Shown piece after piece: positions 33,832 through 42,275 of a stretch of DNA of 64,000 nt (position 1 is its first letter; each line of letters opens with the position of its first letter). The translations under genes and the position numbers were made by a program. Below the pieces are notes generated by a model. That model was not told where the DNA came from and made no database searches. It saw only the letters and a program-made list of their open reading frames with translations. Source of the DNA: an uncultured Prevotella sp. (GTDB lineage Bacteria; Bacteroidota; Bacteroidia; Bacteroidales; Bacteroidaceae); NCBI GenBank assembly GCA_900540885.1, contig UQHJ01000005.1, positions 1 through 64,000 on the forward strand, read 5' to 3'.

Positions 33832-35295
33832 ATGGCAGCAAAATCACTGAAAGAAAAAACCGCCAACGGATTGCTTTGGGGCAGCATCAATAGTGGCGCT
33901 CAACAGTTGCTCAACTTAGTGTTTGGCATCTTTCTGGCTCGTTTGCTCTCACCTGCCGATTATGGCATGGTGGGCATGCTCACCATTTTTACGTTGATAG
34001 CCTCCACACTACAAGAGAGTGGTTTTATCTCAGGTTTAAATCGTAAGAAGGACATTACCGATGCTGACTACAACGCTGTATTTTGGTTCAACGTGCTTTG
34101 CAGCGTGAGCATTTATGTCATTTTATTTTTCTCCGCTCCCCTCATTGCCCAATTTTACCGCCAACCGATATTGGTTCCTTTGGCGCGATTGTCCTTTCTG
34201 AGTTTTGTTATTTCAGCACTCAACACGTCCCCCCGTGCTTGGCTCTTTCGCAACATGAAGGTGCGCGAAACGGCCCTGCTCTCTACCGTTGCCCTCATCG
34301 TGTCAGGCATTATCGGCATTTGTTTGGCATGGAACGGATTTGCTTATTGGGGTATTGCCATTCAGAACTTAGTATTCTGCTTAATGCTCACCATTGGTAG
34401 TTGGTGGTTTGCTGATTGGCACCCTACGTGGCACATCAACCTTCGTCCCCTTCGCGGCATGATAGGCTATAGTTCAAAGCTGTTGGCCACTAACATCTTT
34501 ACGCACATTAACAACAACCTATTTAGCCTCTTCTTCGGCCGCCTTTATGGTGAACGCGAAGTCGGTTATTACAATCAAGCCAACAAATGGACGGGCATGG
34601 GACACACCATGCTTACGGGTATGGTATGGAGCGTGACGCAACCCCTCTTCGCACGGCTTTCGTACAACGAACCAGAGCGTATGCAAAGCGTATTTCGTAA
34701 GATGCTCCGACTCACAGCCTTCCTTTCGTGTCCAGCACTATTTGGACTGGCACTCATTGCTCCCGAATTTATTACAATTACGATTACCAGTAAGTGGTTG
34801 GTAAGTGCTCAACTGATGCAACTGCTTTGTATAGGCGGTGCGTTTATCCCCATTTCATCGTTCTACTCTAACTTCATTATAAGTCAAGGCAAGAGTAACA
34901 TCTTTATGTGGAACACCATTGCACTTTGTTTGGCACAAATGTTGCAACTCGTTATACTATACCCCTATGGCGTTAAAACGATGGTAATTGCTTACGTCGT
35001 GACCAACACGCTTTGGCTCTTCGTGTGGCATTTTTTTGTACGCTATATGATTGGCCTTCGCTTGCGCGATGCGCTACGTGATGTATTGCCTTTCGTTGCC
35101 CTTAGTGCTATTGCCATGTTATTGGCATGGGGCGCTGCTCAGCCTGTAAAGGACAACATCTACTTATCACTCATCGTAAAAGTAGCCGTTGCCATCCTCA
35201 TCTATATAGCCAGCCTACGCTTGCTCGGTGCTAAAATCATGAACGAATGCATTGACTTCGCCCGCAGCAAAATGGGGCTAAGGAACAAGGGGTAG
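33832..35295 (+). CDS. Wzx-like polysaccharide flippase / lipopolysaccharide biosynthesis protein
   Basis: 487 residues from the ATG at 33832, 10 bp after menA. A TTG six codons upstream is less likely. It has twelve to fourteen membrane helices of the MOP superfamily. Typical segments are GLLWGSINSGAQQLLNLVFGI, ARLLSPADYGMVGMLTIF and ESGFISGLNRKKDITDADYNAVFW, which place it with WzxC/RfbX-type exporters of lipid-linked sugars. The substrate is unknown. It is apart from the glycosyltransferase cluster at 51-54 kb. Confidence 0.9.
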   Translation: MAAKSLKEKTANGLLWGSINSGAQQLLNLVFGIFLARLLSPADYGMVGMLTIFTLIASTLQESGFISGLNRKKDITDADYNAVFWFNVLCSVSIYVILFFSAPLIAQFYRQPILVPLARLSFLSFVISALNTSPRAWLFRNMKVRETALLSTVALIVSGIIGICLAWNGFAYWGIAIQNLVFCLMLTIGSWWFADWHPTWHINLRPLRGMIGYSSKLLATNIFTHINNNLFSLFFGRLYGEREVGYYNQANKWTGMGHTMLTGMVWSVTQPLFARLSYNEPERMQSVFRKMLRLTAFLSCPALFGLALIAPEFITITITSKWLVSAQLMQLLCIGGAFIPISSFYSNFIISQGKSNIFMWNTIALCLAQMLQLVILYPYGVKTMVIAYVVTNTLWLFVWHFFVRYMIGLRLRDALRDVLPFVALSAIAMLLAWGAAQPVKDNIYLSLIVKVAVAILIYIASLRLLGAKIMNECIDFARSKMGLRNKG

Positions 35296-35433
35296 GAGGT
35301 TTAAAAAATATGTTCTTGTAAACTTATACCTCCTGAACACATTAACTCACTAAACTTATTAAACTCCTAAACTTATTAAACTCCTAAACTTATTAAACTC
35401 ATTAAACTCCCAACTCATTAAACTCCCCAACTC
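35296..35433. repeat. AAACTTATT word array
   Basis: About seven near-copies of a 9-10-base word (TTAAACTCCT, AAACTTATT, TTAAACTCA) fill 35341-35430 before the zinc peptidase gene. GGAGGTTTAAAAA near 35296-35308 and ATACCTCC near 35326 form a partial inverted start. It is the same word type as in the nuo operon gaps. Confidence 0.75.
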
Positions 35434-36114
35434 ATGTACTGGATATTATTTATTGGCATTGCACTGATTAGTTATATCGTGCAGCAAAACTTGAATAGCA
35501 AGTTTAAGAAGTTTTCGAAAGTTCCCTTATCGTCGGGCATGACAGGACGCGAAGTAGCCGAAAAGATGCTTCAAGATCATGGCATTTACAACGTGACAGT
35601 AACTAGCACGCCAGGCCACCTTACCGACCACTACAATCCTGCGAACAATACCGTAAACCTCTCACCAGAAGTTTATAATGGCAACTCGGTAGCTGCTGCT
35701 GCCGTGGCAGCACACGAATGTGGCCATGCCGTTCAACACGCTGTAGCCTACGCTCCATTACAGTTGCGCTCAGCCTTAGTGCCCGTCGTATCATTTGCTT
35801 CAAATTGGGTACAATGGATACTCTTGGCTGGCATTATCATGGTACAGACAATGCCTTCTATCCTGTTTATCGGCATTATATTGTTTGCCATGACTACGCT
35901 ATTTAGCTTCATCACGTTGCCCGTTGAGATTGATGCCTCACGCCGTGCCACCGCATGGTTGCAACGTGCAGGAATTACTTCTAATTACGACCACCCTATG
36001 GCCGTTTCGGCACTGCGTTCTGCAGCCTACACCTACGTGGTAGCAGCCCTCAGTTCGTTAGCTACGCTCATCTACTACGTGTTAATATTTACGGGGAATA
36101 GAGATAGCGATTAA
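35434..36114 (+). CDS. YugP-like neutral zinc metallopeptidase
   Basis: 226 residues. An N-terminal membrane helix (ILFIGIALISYIV, about 4-16) is followed by the zinc-binding helix HECGH at 94-98 (AVAAHECGHAVQHA). Two hydrophobic segments lie near 125-165 and another near the C-terminus. The layout matches the YugP/Zn-metallopeptidase family of membrane-bound HExxH enzymes. Substrates are unknown; the active site probably faces the membrane or cytoplasm. It is transcribed alone and ends before a strong hairpin. Confidence 0.9.
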   Translation: MYWILFIGIALISYIVQQNLNSKFKKFSKVPLSSGMTGREVAEKMLQDHGIYNVTVTSTPGHLTDHYNPANNTVNLSPEVYNGNSVAAAAVAAHECGHAVQHAVAYAPLQLRSALVPVVSFASNWVQWILLAGIIMVQTMPSILFIGIILFAMTTLFSFITLPVEIDASRRATAWLQRAGITSNYDHPMAVSALRSAAYTYVVAALSSLATLIYYVLIFTGNRDSD

Positions 36115-36139
36115 ACAACATCTCTTTAAACAAAAGTTT

Positions 36140-36197
36140 GTGCGGCAAGTTAGTACACTTCTACAAATTAAAGTGCTAACTTTGCCGCACAATTTTT
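36140..36197 (+). terminator. Long hairpin overlapping the next gene's -7 box
   Basis: GTGCGGCAAGTTAG (from 36140) pairs with CTAACTTTGCCGCAC (to 36190) with one bulge, and the stem extends inward (ACACTT/AAGTG). AATTTTT follows. It fits a terminator for the zinc peptidase. The right arm also contains TAACTTTG (36177-36184), a -7 box 14 bases before the next ATG. Confidence 0.7.
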
Positions 36198-37025
36198 ATG
36201 AATATGGACAAAAAGAATAAAGACATAGATAAAGTTGAATCAGATGAATTCGTAGAAAATAACGAAGCTACTACTTCTGAAGCAACAAACATTAATACAG
36301 AAGAGAAGGAAGCGGAGCCAATCGAGGACGAAGAGGAAGACACCAATGACTATGAAGCGGAAGATGGGCCTACACAACCTTTGTTACACGCACTTGACTT
36401 CGAACAAAGCGAAAGCCGAACGACCAATATTCCACCTCGGTTACCCATAGGTTACTCGTATGGTACGGAGAGGAATACCTCTGCAGCTTCCACTAATAAG
36501 AAAAAAGCGAAGAACAAAGCTACGGTGGACTCACACCCCGACTTGCCCACCAATACTGACACGCTACAAGAAGCAAATGAGCGTCCAGAACGTAGCAAAC
36601 GCTATCGACAGCGCAAGCCTAATAAGAAGTGGGCGGCCCTTAAAGCATGGTGGAAGCGCTGCTGGATATGGTTGTTAGTCGTCCTTATTGCCATTGCCAT
36701 AGTAGCAAGCTATCAACTGTGGCTACCTATAGTTAAAGGATGGCAACCCCAAGAAGAGGAAGTGCCTGCCATTGCAGCTGACTCGCTGCCTAAAACGGTT
36801 AAGCCTGTTGAACCAGATAGCATGATAACTACCCTATCGCACGAAGATAGCTTGCGCATTCAAGACTCTGTGCGCCATGCACGCTGGCTCTATTGGAAAC
36901 GCCGTAAGCAAGCCCAGCAACAAGCTGAACAAGAAGAGACCAGTGGTGAAGAGGTTTCTACGACAGCAACACCTGTTGAAACTGAGCACTCAACTGTACA
37001 CGTCAACGACTCATTGCATCATTGA
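36198..37025 (+). CDS. Acidic single-pass membrane protein, unknown
   Basis: 275 residues. Residues 1-60 are strongly acidic and low complexity (EKEAEPIEDEEEDTNDYEAE). A basic stretch (RSKRYRQRKPNKKWAALKAW) precedes one membrane helix at about 155-175 (CWIWLLVVLIAIAIVASYQLW). A Pro/Glu-rich segment and a charged, Gln-rich tail follow. By the positive-inside rule the acidic N-terminus is cytoplasmic and the tail periplasmic. No family is recognised. The ATG at 36198 is followed by a second in-frame ATG at 36204. Confidence 0.75.
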   Translation: MNMDKKNKDIDKVESDEFVENNEATTSEATNINTEEKEAEPIEDEEEDTNDYEAEDGPTQPLLHALDFEQSESRTTNIPPRLPIGYSYGTERNTSAASTNKKKAKNKATVDSHPDLPTNTDTLQEANERPERSKRYRQRKPNKKWAALKAWWKRCWIWLLVVLIAIAIVASYQLWLPIVKGWQPQEEEVPAIAADSLPKTVKPVEPDSMITTLSHEDSLRIQDSVRHARWLYWKRRKQAQQQAEQEETSGEEVSTTATPVETEHSTVHVNDSLHH

Positions 37026-37031
37026 TGCATG

Positions 37032-37200
37032 TAAACTGCAATTTGTCTGCCTAATTGGGGGGCGGGTTTTCAACCCGCGGCAGCAGCATGTTGCTTATAG
37101 CCGCTAAGCGACTATAAGTAGATATTCAAAGCATGCTGCTACCGCGGGTTAAAAACCCGCCCCCCAATTAGGCCGATAAATTGCAGTTTATCATAATCTA
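37032..37200. repeat. Repeat family A, copy 3 (nested hairpin)
   Basis: Ends TAAACTGCAATTTGTC and AAATTGCAGTTTA with CCTAATTGGGGGGCGGGTT and its complement form the outer stem, close to copy 2. Inside is a second inverted repeat (GCAGCAGCATG / CATGCTGCT) absent from copy 2, so a segment appears to have been gained or lost inside the stem. Confidence 0.88.
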
Positions 37201-37269
37201 TTTCTATACATTGCAAAGCACATATAATCACGATTTCTTTTACTTTCACTTTGCTCTTCGCTCGCCAAG

Positions 37270-37347
37270 TTAGGCTACATCTCAGCAAAGCCAAACGAAA
37301 AAAAACTTTTTTTCGTTTGGCTTTGCGTTCGGTTTGCACTAACTTTG
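37270..37347 (+). repeat. Repeat family E5 with a 20-bp perfect hairpin and a full promoter
   Basis: GGCTACATCTCA is followed by GCAAAGCCAAACGAAAAAAA and its exact complement (37285-37326), then GTTCGGTTTGCAC and TAACTTTG. The layout matches the tandem copies at 9453-9693, with a different stem sequence. Confidence 0.85.
37316..37347 (+). promoter_or_regulatory. Promoter within element E5
   Basis: TTTG (37316-37319), 20 bases, TAACTTTG (37340-37347). The -33 lies in the right arm of the E5 hairpin. The start site would be near 37353, just before the candidate RNA. Confidence 0.65.
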
Positions 37348-37352
37348 CACCG

Positions 37353-37516
37353 CAAAAGACGAAATAAAAGTGAAAAAGGGCTGCTATGTGAGTACACCTA
37401 TGGTGTATACTACTGGTAAAAATCGTATGAAAGCGACGAACAAGTGTGTTCGCTCGCTGATTTTTTTGTGACCGCACGTCAGGGAAGCCCTAACCCCTTG
37501 ATGATGCGGTTTTTTC
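37353..37516 (+). ncRNA. Candidate structured RNA upstream of the nuo operon
   Basis: About 164 bases between a promoter and a terminator-like hairpin. A closing stem AGGGCT (37377-37382) with AGCCCT (37486-37491) encloses hairpin TACACC-TAT-GGTGTA (37393-37407) and a larger hairpin AAAAATC...AGCGA..GAAC / GTTC..TCGCT..GATTTTT (37418-37467). Then ACCGCA (37471-37476) pairs with TGCGGT (37505-37510) followed by six T. No ORF fits. It could be a free small RNA or the 5' leader of nuoA. I do not recognise a known class. The stems were found by eye, not folded. Confidence 0.4.
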
Positions 37517-37659
37517 GTCTGCTTAACATGGGCAGTCCATTTCTCACTTTAAGTTTGTCTGATGCCGTTTTAGATAGGTGGCATACATATAATGTGTAGG
37601 CACAGATTTAAAACGCTAAGTGATATTAACAACATTATTAACAATAACATTAAAGAGCT

Positions 37660-38010
37660 ATGAACTTTACCTTATTTGTCACTGCATTGCTGACAGGTTT
37701 GGCGTTTGTAGGTGTTGTAACGATATTAGCTAAGCTAATTTCACCACGCAGCTACAATGCTCAGAAGGAGGAAGCTTATGAATGTGGTATCCCTACTCGT
37801 GGTCGCTCATGGATGCAATTCCGCGTAGGTTACTACCTCTTCGCTATTCTCTTCCTGATGTTCGACGTTGAAACGATGTTCCTCTTCCCTTGGGCCGTCG
37901 TGATGCGCTCATTTGGCCCCGCGGGCTTGTTGAGTGTGCTCTTCTTCCTGTTTATTTTAGTTCTGGGCTTAGCTTATGCCTGGAGGAAAGGAGCGTTGAA
38001 ATGGCAATGA
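37660..38010 (+). CDS. nuoA: NADH-quinone oxidoreductase subunit A
   Basis: 116 residues with three membrane helices and the conserved loop EEAYECGIPTRG plus FDVETMFLFPWA. It is part of the membrane arm near the quinone site of complex I. It opens an operon A-B-CD-H-I-J-K-L-M-N. A possible -7 box TAAGTTTG lies at 37550-37557. Its stop overlaps nuoB. Confidence 0.97.
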   Translation: MNFTLFVTALLTGLAFVGVVTILAKLISPRSYNAQKEEAYECGIPTRGRSWMQFRVGYYLFAILFLMFDVETMFLFPWAVVMRSFGPAGLLSVLFFLFILVLGLAYAWRKGALKWQ

Positions 38011-38636
38011 AAAGAGCAAAAATCAAGTCGATTCCTTACGAGGAATTCAAGGACAACGAGACGTACGAAAAACTCGTTGAAGAACTCAATGCGGGCGGCG
38101 CAAACATTATTGTGCGCAAGCTCGACGACCTCATCGACTGGGGCCGTTCTAACTCTCTTTGGCCATTGACATTCGCCACGTCATGCTGTGGTATTGAATT
38201 TATGGCCGTGTGTGCTGCACGTTACGACATCGCACGCTTTGGCTTTGAGGTGACACGTAACTCACCCCGTCAGGCCGATGTCATTTTGGTCTGTGGTACA
38301 ATCACCACTAAGATGGCTCCGGTACTCCGCCGCCTCTACGACCAAATGGCAGACCCGAAGTATGTTGTAGCCATTGGCGGTTGCTCAATTTCGGGCGGTC
38401 CGTTTACAAAGTCATACCACGTGCTCAATGGTGTGGACAAGATTATTCCAGTTGACGTCTACGTACCTGGCTGTCCTCCACGCCCCGAAGCCTTCCTTTA
38501 TGGTATGATGCAGTTGCAGCGTATTGTGAAAGTTGAAAACTTCTTCGGCACAACCAACCGCAAGCAGAAGGATCCCTTCAAGCTGGCTGCTGAAGAGAAA
38601 GAAGAACAAATTTACACTCAGGAGGAAGAAGCATGA
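38001..38636 (+). CDS. nuoB: NADH-quinone oxidoreductase subunit B
   Basis: 211 residues from the ATG at 38001, overlapping the nuoA stop by 10 bp. An ATG at 38007 overlaps it by 4 bp and is also possible; a purine-rich GGAGGAAAGGAG lies just upstream. The frame extends back to 37890, but that part is nuoA sequence. Cluster N2 ligands are visible in ATSCCGIEF, the GTITTKMAP region with GGCSISGG, and VPGCPPRPE. It passes electrons from Fe-S clusters to quinone. Its stop overlaps nuoCD by 4 bp. Confidence 0.97.
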   Translation: MAMKRAKIKSIPYEEFKDNETYEKLVEELNAGGANIIVRKLDDLIDWGRSNSLWPLTFATSCCGIEFMAVCAARYDIARFGFEVTRNSPRQADVILVCGTITTKMAPVLRRLYDQMADPKYVVAIGGCSISGGPFTKSYHVLNGVDKIIPVDVYVPGCPPRPEAFLYGMMQLQRIVKVENFFGTTNRKQKDPFKLAAEEKEEQIYTQEEEA

Positions 38637-40372
38637 GCGAAGAATTAAATCCTACAGCTAATCAAGGTGCTGAGGCACAGAAGCCTGCTGCACCTGCTGC
38701 AGCTCCGGCTGAAAAGCCCGCTGCGCCCGCAGCAGCTGCTAAGCCTGCAGCACGTCCTGCAGTAGCTCGCCCTGCTGCTCCTGCCAAGCCTGCCGTTAAC
38801 GAACTGAAGCCTAAGACCATTGAAGCCTCAGCCTTGTACGCTGAAATGAAGCGTTTGCACGATGAAGAGGGCATGGACTTCTTACTCAACCTTACGGGTG
38901 AGGATTGGTTGGAAGACGGCATTGGTGTGGTTTATCAAGTAGAAAACACTGAAAATCACAAGCAGGCTTGCGTTAAGTGCGTTGTAGCCGACCGCGAAAA
39001 TCCCATGATTCCTTCTGTTAGCGACTTATGGGACATTGCCAACGTTTACGAACGTGAGGTATACGACTACTACGGCATTATCTTTACCAACCACCCCGAC
39101 ATGCGCCGTCTGTTTATGCGCGAGGACTGGGTTGGCTATCCCTTCCGTAAGGACAACGACCCTGAGAAGGACAACCCCTTCGACCCTCAACACATGACTA
39201 ACGAGCCTTTGGCTGATGTTACTTACGAATATCAGTTGCAGCAGGACGGTACGATTAATAAGGTAGAGCACGAGATTTTTGGTGCTGACGACTACGTTGT
39301 CAACATCGGTCCGCAGCACCCCTCTACACATGGTGTGCTTCACTTCCGTGTTAGCCTTGAGGGCGAAATCATTAAGAAGGTTGACCCCGTGTTGGGTTAC
39401 ATTCACCGTGGCGTAGAGAAGATCAGCGAAAGCATGACTTACCCACAGACGTTGGCCTTAACCGATCGTTTGGACTACCTCGGTGCGATGCAAAACCGCC
39501 ATGCCTTGTGTATGTGTATTGAACAAGCTATGGGGGTAGAAGTGAGCGACCGCGTACAGGTAATCCGTACGATTATGGACGAGTTGCAACGTATCGACTC
39601 TCACATTCTCTTCTTCGGCTGCTTGTGTCAAGACCTCGGTGCTACGACGGCCTTCCTTTACGCTTTCCGCGACCGTGAGAAGATACTCGACATCTTCGAA
39701 GAGACTTGTGGTGGCCGCTTGATCTTGAACTACAACACGATTGGTGGCGTGATGTACGACATTCACCCCAACTTCCAAAAACGCGTGAAGGAGTTCATCA
39801 AGACGATGCGCAAGAACATTCAAGAGTATCATGACATCTTTACAGGCAACGTCATCTTCCAAAACCGTTCAAAGGGTGTTGGCGTATTGACAAAAGAACA
39901 GGTGATAAGCTTTGGTTGTACAGGTGGTACGGGTCGTGCCTCAGGTTGGCACAACGACTTGCGTAAGATTCGTCCTTATGCTGCTTACGACCGCGTTCAG
40001 TTCAACGAGATTGTACGTACAGAAGGTGACTCTTTCGCACGTTACATGATTCGTCTCGACGAGATCAAGGAAAGCTTGAACATCATCGAACAACTCATCG
40101 ACAACATTCCTGAAGGCAATTATCAGGAGAAGATGAAGCCTATCATCAAGCTTCCCGTCGGCACATTCTACAGCGAAGTAGAAGGTAGCCGTGGCCGTAT
40201 GGGTGTATTTATCGAGAGCAAGGGCGATAAGAGTCCTTATCGTTTGCACTATCGCTCAACAGGTTTGCCTTTGGTAGCTGTAATGGACACTGCTTGCTCT
40301 GGCAATATGTTGGCCGACTTAATTACCATCGGTGGTACAGTCGACTACGTTGTACCTGATATTGACAGATAA
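38633..40372 (+). CDS. nuoCD: NADH-quinone oxidoreductase fused subunits C and D
   Basis: 579 residues. Residues 5-65 form an Ala/Pro/Lys-rich low-complexity extension (many PAAP and KPAA repeats), not usual in E. coli NuoCD. NuoC follows at about 68-195 with SDLWDIANVYEREVYDYYGI. NuoD runs from about 220, with NIGPQHPSTHGVLH, GYIHRGVEKI and the C-terminal VVPDIDR. It forms the quinone-proximal hydrophilic part of complex I. It overlaps nuoB by 4 bp, and an AAACTCAT-type spacer follows before nuoH. Confidence 0.96.
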   Translation: MSEELNPTANQGAEAQKPAAPAAAPAEKPAAPAAAAKPAARPAVARPAAPAKPAVNELKPKTIEASALYAEMKRLHDEEGMDFLLNLTGEDWLEDGIGVVYQVENTENHKQACVKCVVADRENPMIPSVSDLWDIANVYEREVYDYYGIIFTNHPDMRRLFMREDWVGYPFRKDNDPEKDNPFDPQHMTNEPLADVTYEYQLQQDGTINKVEHEIFGADDYVVNIGPQHPSTHGVLHFRVSLEGEIIKKVDPVLGYIHRGVEKISESMTYPQTLALTDRLDYLGAMQNRHALCMCIEQAMGVEVSDRVQVIRTIMDELQRIDSHILFFGCLCQDLGATTAFLYAFRDREKILDIFEETCGGRLILNYNTIGGVMYDIHPNFQKRVKEFIKTMRKNIQEYHDIFTGNVIFQNRSKGVGVLTKEQVISFGCTGGTGRASGWHNDLRKIRPYAAYDRVQFNEIVRTEGDSFARYMIRLDEIKESLNIIEQLIDNIPEGNYQEKMKPIIKLPVGTFYSEVEGSRGRMGVFIESKGDKSPYRLHYRSTGLPLVAVMDTACSGNMLADLITIGGTVDYVVPDIDR

Positions 40373-40453
40373 TACATATAAGTTTAATAAGTTGATTAAG
40401 TTTAATAAAATTATCATTAAGCTCATTGACTCATAAACTCATAATCAAAAACA
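40373..40453. repeat. Word-array spacer nuoCD-nuoH
   Basis: AGTTTAATAAGTTGATTAAG on the left and TTGACTCATAAACTCATAAT on the right: short words of the AAACTCATT type in both orientations. Confidence 0.6.
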
Positions 40454-41539
40454 ATGTTTGACTTTAGTATAGTAACAAACTGGCTACACAACTTCTTAAT
40501 GGGTACTTGTGGCTTTGCTGAGTGGGGTGCTATCTTAACAGAGAGCATTCTTGTCGCATTGATCATCATTACCTTGTATGCTGTGTTTGCCATTGCCCTT
40601 ATCTATATGGAGCGCAAGATTTGTGCATTCTTCCAATGCCGTCTTGGCCCGATGCGTGTAGGTAAGTGGGGACTTCTTCAGGTGTTCAGCGACGTATTTA
40701 AGATGCTGACGAAGGAGATTATTAGCATGCGACAGAGTGACCTTTTTCTTCACAACTTGGCTCCGTTCCTCGTTGTGACAGCTTCAATGGTCACTTTCTC
40801 ATGTCTGCCTTGGAATAAGGGTGCACATATCATCGACTTCAACGTGGGTGTATTCTTCTTCCTCGCTATGTCATCAATCGGTGTCGTAGGTATTCTGCTC
40901 GCCGGTTGGAGTAGTAACAACAAGTATTCGCTTATCGGTGCAATGCGTAGTGGTGCTCAGATTATCAGCTACGAGTTGTCTATCGGTATGACGATGTTGG
41001 CCATGATTTGCTTGACTGGCACAATGTCATTCAGCGAGATATGTAACGATCAATACTTGAATGGTTGGAACATCTGCCGTGGCCACCTGCCTGCAGTTAT
41101 CGCTTTCCTTATCTACTTGGTAGCCGGTAACGCTGAGTGTAACCGTGGCCCGTTCGACTTACCAGAGTGTGAAAGTGAGTTGACCGCTGGTTATCACACA
41201 GAGTACTCTGGTATGCACTTCGGTTATTACTACCTGGCTGAATATTTGAACCTCTTTATCTGCGCTGGTATGGCAAGCACCATATTCCTCGGTGGTTGGG
41301 CTCCGCTCCACATCTACGGACTCGATGCCTTCAATGGTGTAATGGACTACATTCCTGGTGCTGTATGGTTCATTGGCAAGACTTTCTTTGTCGTATTCTT
41401 GCTTATGTGGTTGCGTTGGACTTTCCCCCGCTTGCGTATTGACCAAATCTTGTCGCTCGAATGGAAGTATCTCGTACCCTTTAGCATGGTTAACCTCATC
41501 CTCATGGCCATTTGCGTGTCAATGGGATGGACGTTCTAA
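40454..41539 (+). CDS. nuoH: NADH-quinone oxidoreductase subunit H
   Basis: 361 residues with about eight or nine membrane helices. The typical signature is YMERKICAFFQCRLGPMRVG (about 52-71), followed by GLLQVFSDVFKMLTKE, the loop RGPFDLPECESELTAGYHTE and the C-terminal FPRLRIDQ. It builds the quinone chamber together with NuoB and NuoD in the inner membrane. Confidence 0.97.
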   Translation: MFDFSIVTNWLHNFLMGTCGFAEWGAILTESILVALIIITLYAVFAIALIYMERKICAFFQCRLGPMRVGKWGLLQVFSDVFKMLTKEIISMRQSDLFLHNLAPFLVVTASMVTFSCLPWNKGAHIIDFNVGVFFFLAMSSIGVVGILLAGWSSNNKYSLIGAMRSGAQIISYELSIGMTMLAMICLTGTMSFSEICNDQYLNGWNICRGHLPAVIAFLIYLVAGNAECNRGPFDLPECESELTAGYHTEYSGMHFGYYYLAEYLNLFICAGMASTIFLGGWAPLHIYGLDAFNGVMDYIPGAVWFIGKTFFVVFLLMWLRWTFPRLRIDQILSLEWKYLVPFSMVNLILMAICVSMGWTF

Positions 41540-41711
41540 ATAGTTTAAAGTTTAATAAGTTGAGGAGTTTAATAAGTTTAATAAGTTGAAGAGTTTAATA
41601 AGTTTAATAAGATAGGGGAACTCTCCCATAAAACTCATTAAACCAATAAACTCATTAAACCCATTAAACTCATTAAACTAAAAAACTCATTAAACCCAAC
41701 ATCTTACATTC
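41540..41711. repeat. Large AAACTCATT word array, nuoH-nuoI
   Basis: 172 bp made almost wholly of one word: GTTTAATAAGTTT-type copies on the left (41545-41612), then about seven AAACTCATT copies on the right (41628-41700). The second half is the complement of the first, so an RNA could fold into a long stem around GGGGAACTCTCCC. Confidence 0.85.
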
Positions 41712-42176
41712 ATGGAAGAAAAAAGTTATATAGGCGGAGTGGTTGACGGCTTGAAGAGCCTCGGCACTGGTTTGAAAACGACCATGCGTGAGTTCTTCAC
41801 TCCCAAAATCACCGAGCAATACCCCGAAAACCGCGGCACGAACGTGATGTTCGACCGCTTCCGCGGTTCGCTCACAATGCCCCACAACGAGCAGAATGAG
41901 CATAAGTGCGTGGGTTGCGGACTTTGCCAGATGCAATGCCCTAACGGCAGCATTAAAGTAACCAGCGAATTTTATGAAACTCCCGACGGCAAGAAGAAGA
42001 AACGCCTCGTGAAGTATGAGTACGACTTAGGTTGCTGCATGTTCTGCATGCTCTGCACACGTGCTTGCCCACATGGTGCTATCACTTTCGACCAAAGCTA
42101 CGAAAATGCGGTGTTCGATCGCACGAAGTTGGTCAAAGTGCTCAACCACCCTGGCAGCCACGTCGAAGAAAAGTAA
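41712..42176 (+). CDS. nuoI: NADH-quinone oxidoreductase subunit I
   Basis: 154 residues with two 4Fe-4S motifs: CVGCGLCQMQCP (about 62-73) and CMFCMLCTRACP (about 110-121). These hold clusters N6a and N6b, which lead electrons to NuoB. The preceding residue of the second motif is another Cys (GCCMFC). The N-terminus (about 10-40) is the usual amphipathic membrane-contact region. Confidence 0.96.
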   Translation: MEEKSYIGGVVDGLKSLGTGLKTTMREFFTPKITEQYPENRGTNVMFDRFRGSLTMPHNEQNEHKCVGCGLCQMQCPNGSIKVTSEFYETPDGKKKKRLVKYEYDLGCCMFCMLCTRACPHGAITFDQSYENAVFDRTKLVKVLNHPGSHVEEK

Positions 42177-42275
42177 TCAGTATTACTTGAAAGGTCTTAG
42201 TGCTTAACAGACAGTCGTGTTATTGCACGTTTGCTCACACAAAAAGAGCCTAAGACATTCAAACTTAATAAAACA

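Noticed and set aside
37353..37516. 6S RNA, tmRNA or SRP RNA
   Set aside because: The folding seen is branched, not one long rod with a bubble as in 6S. The tmRNA acceptor end and the SRP GGAAG-type loop are absent.
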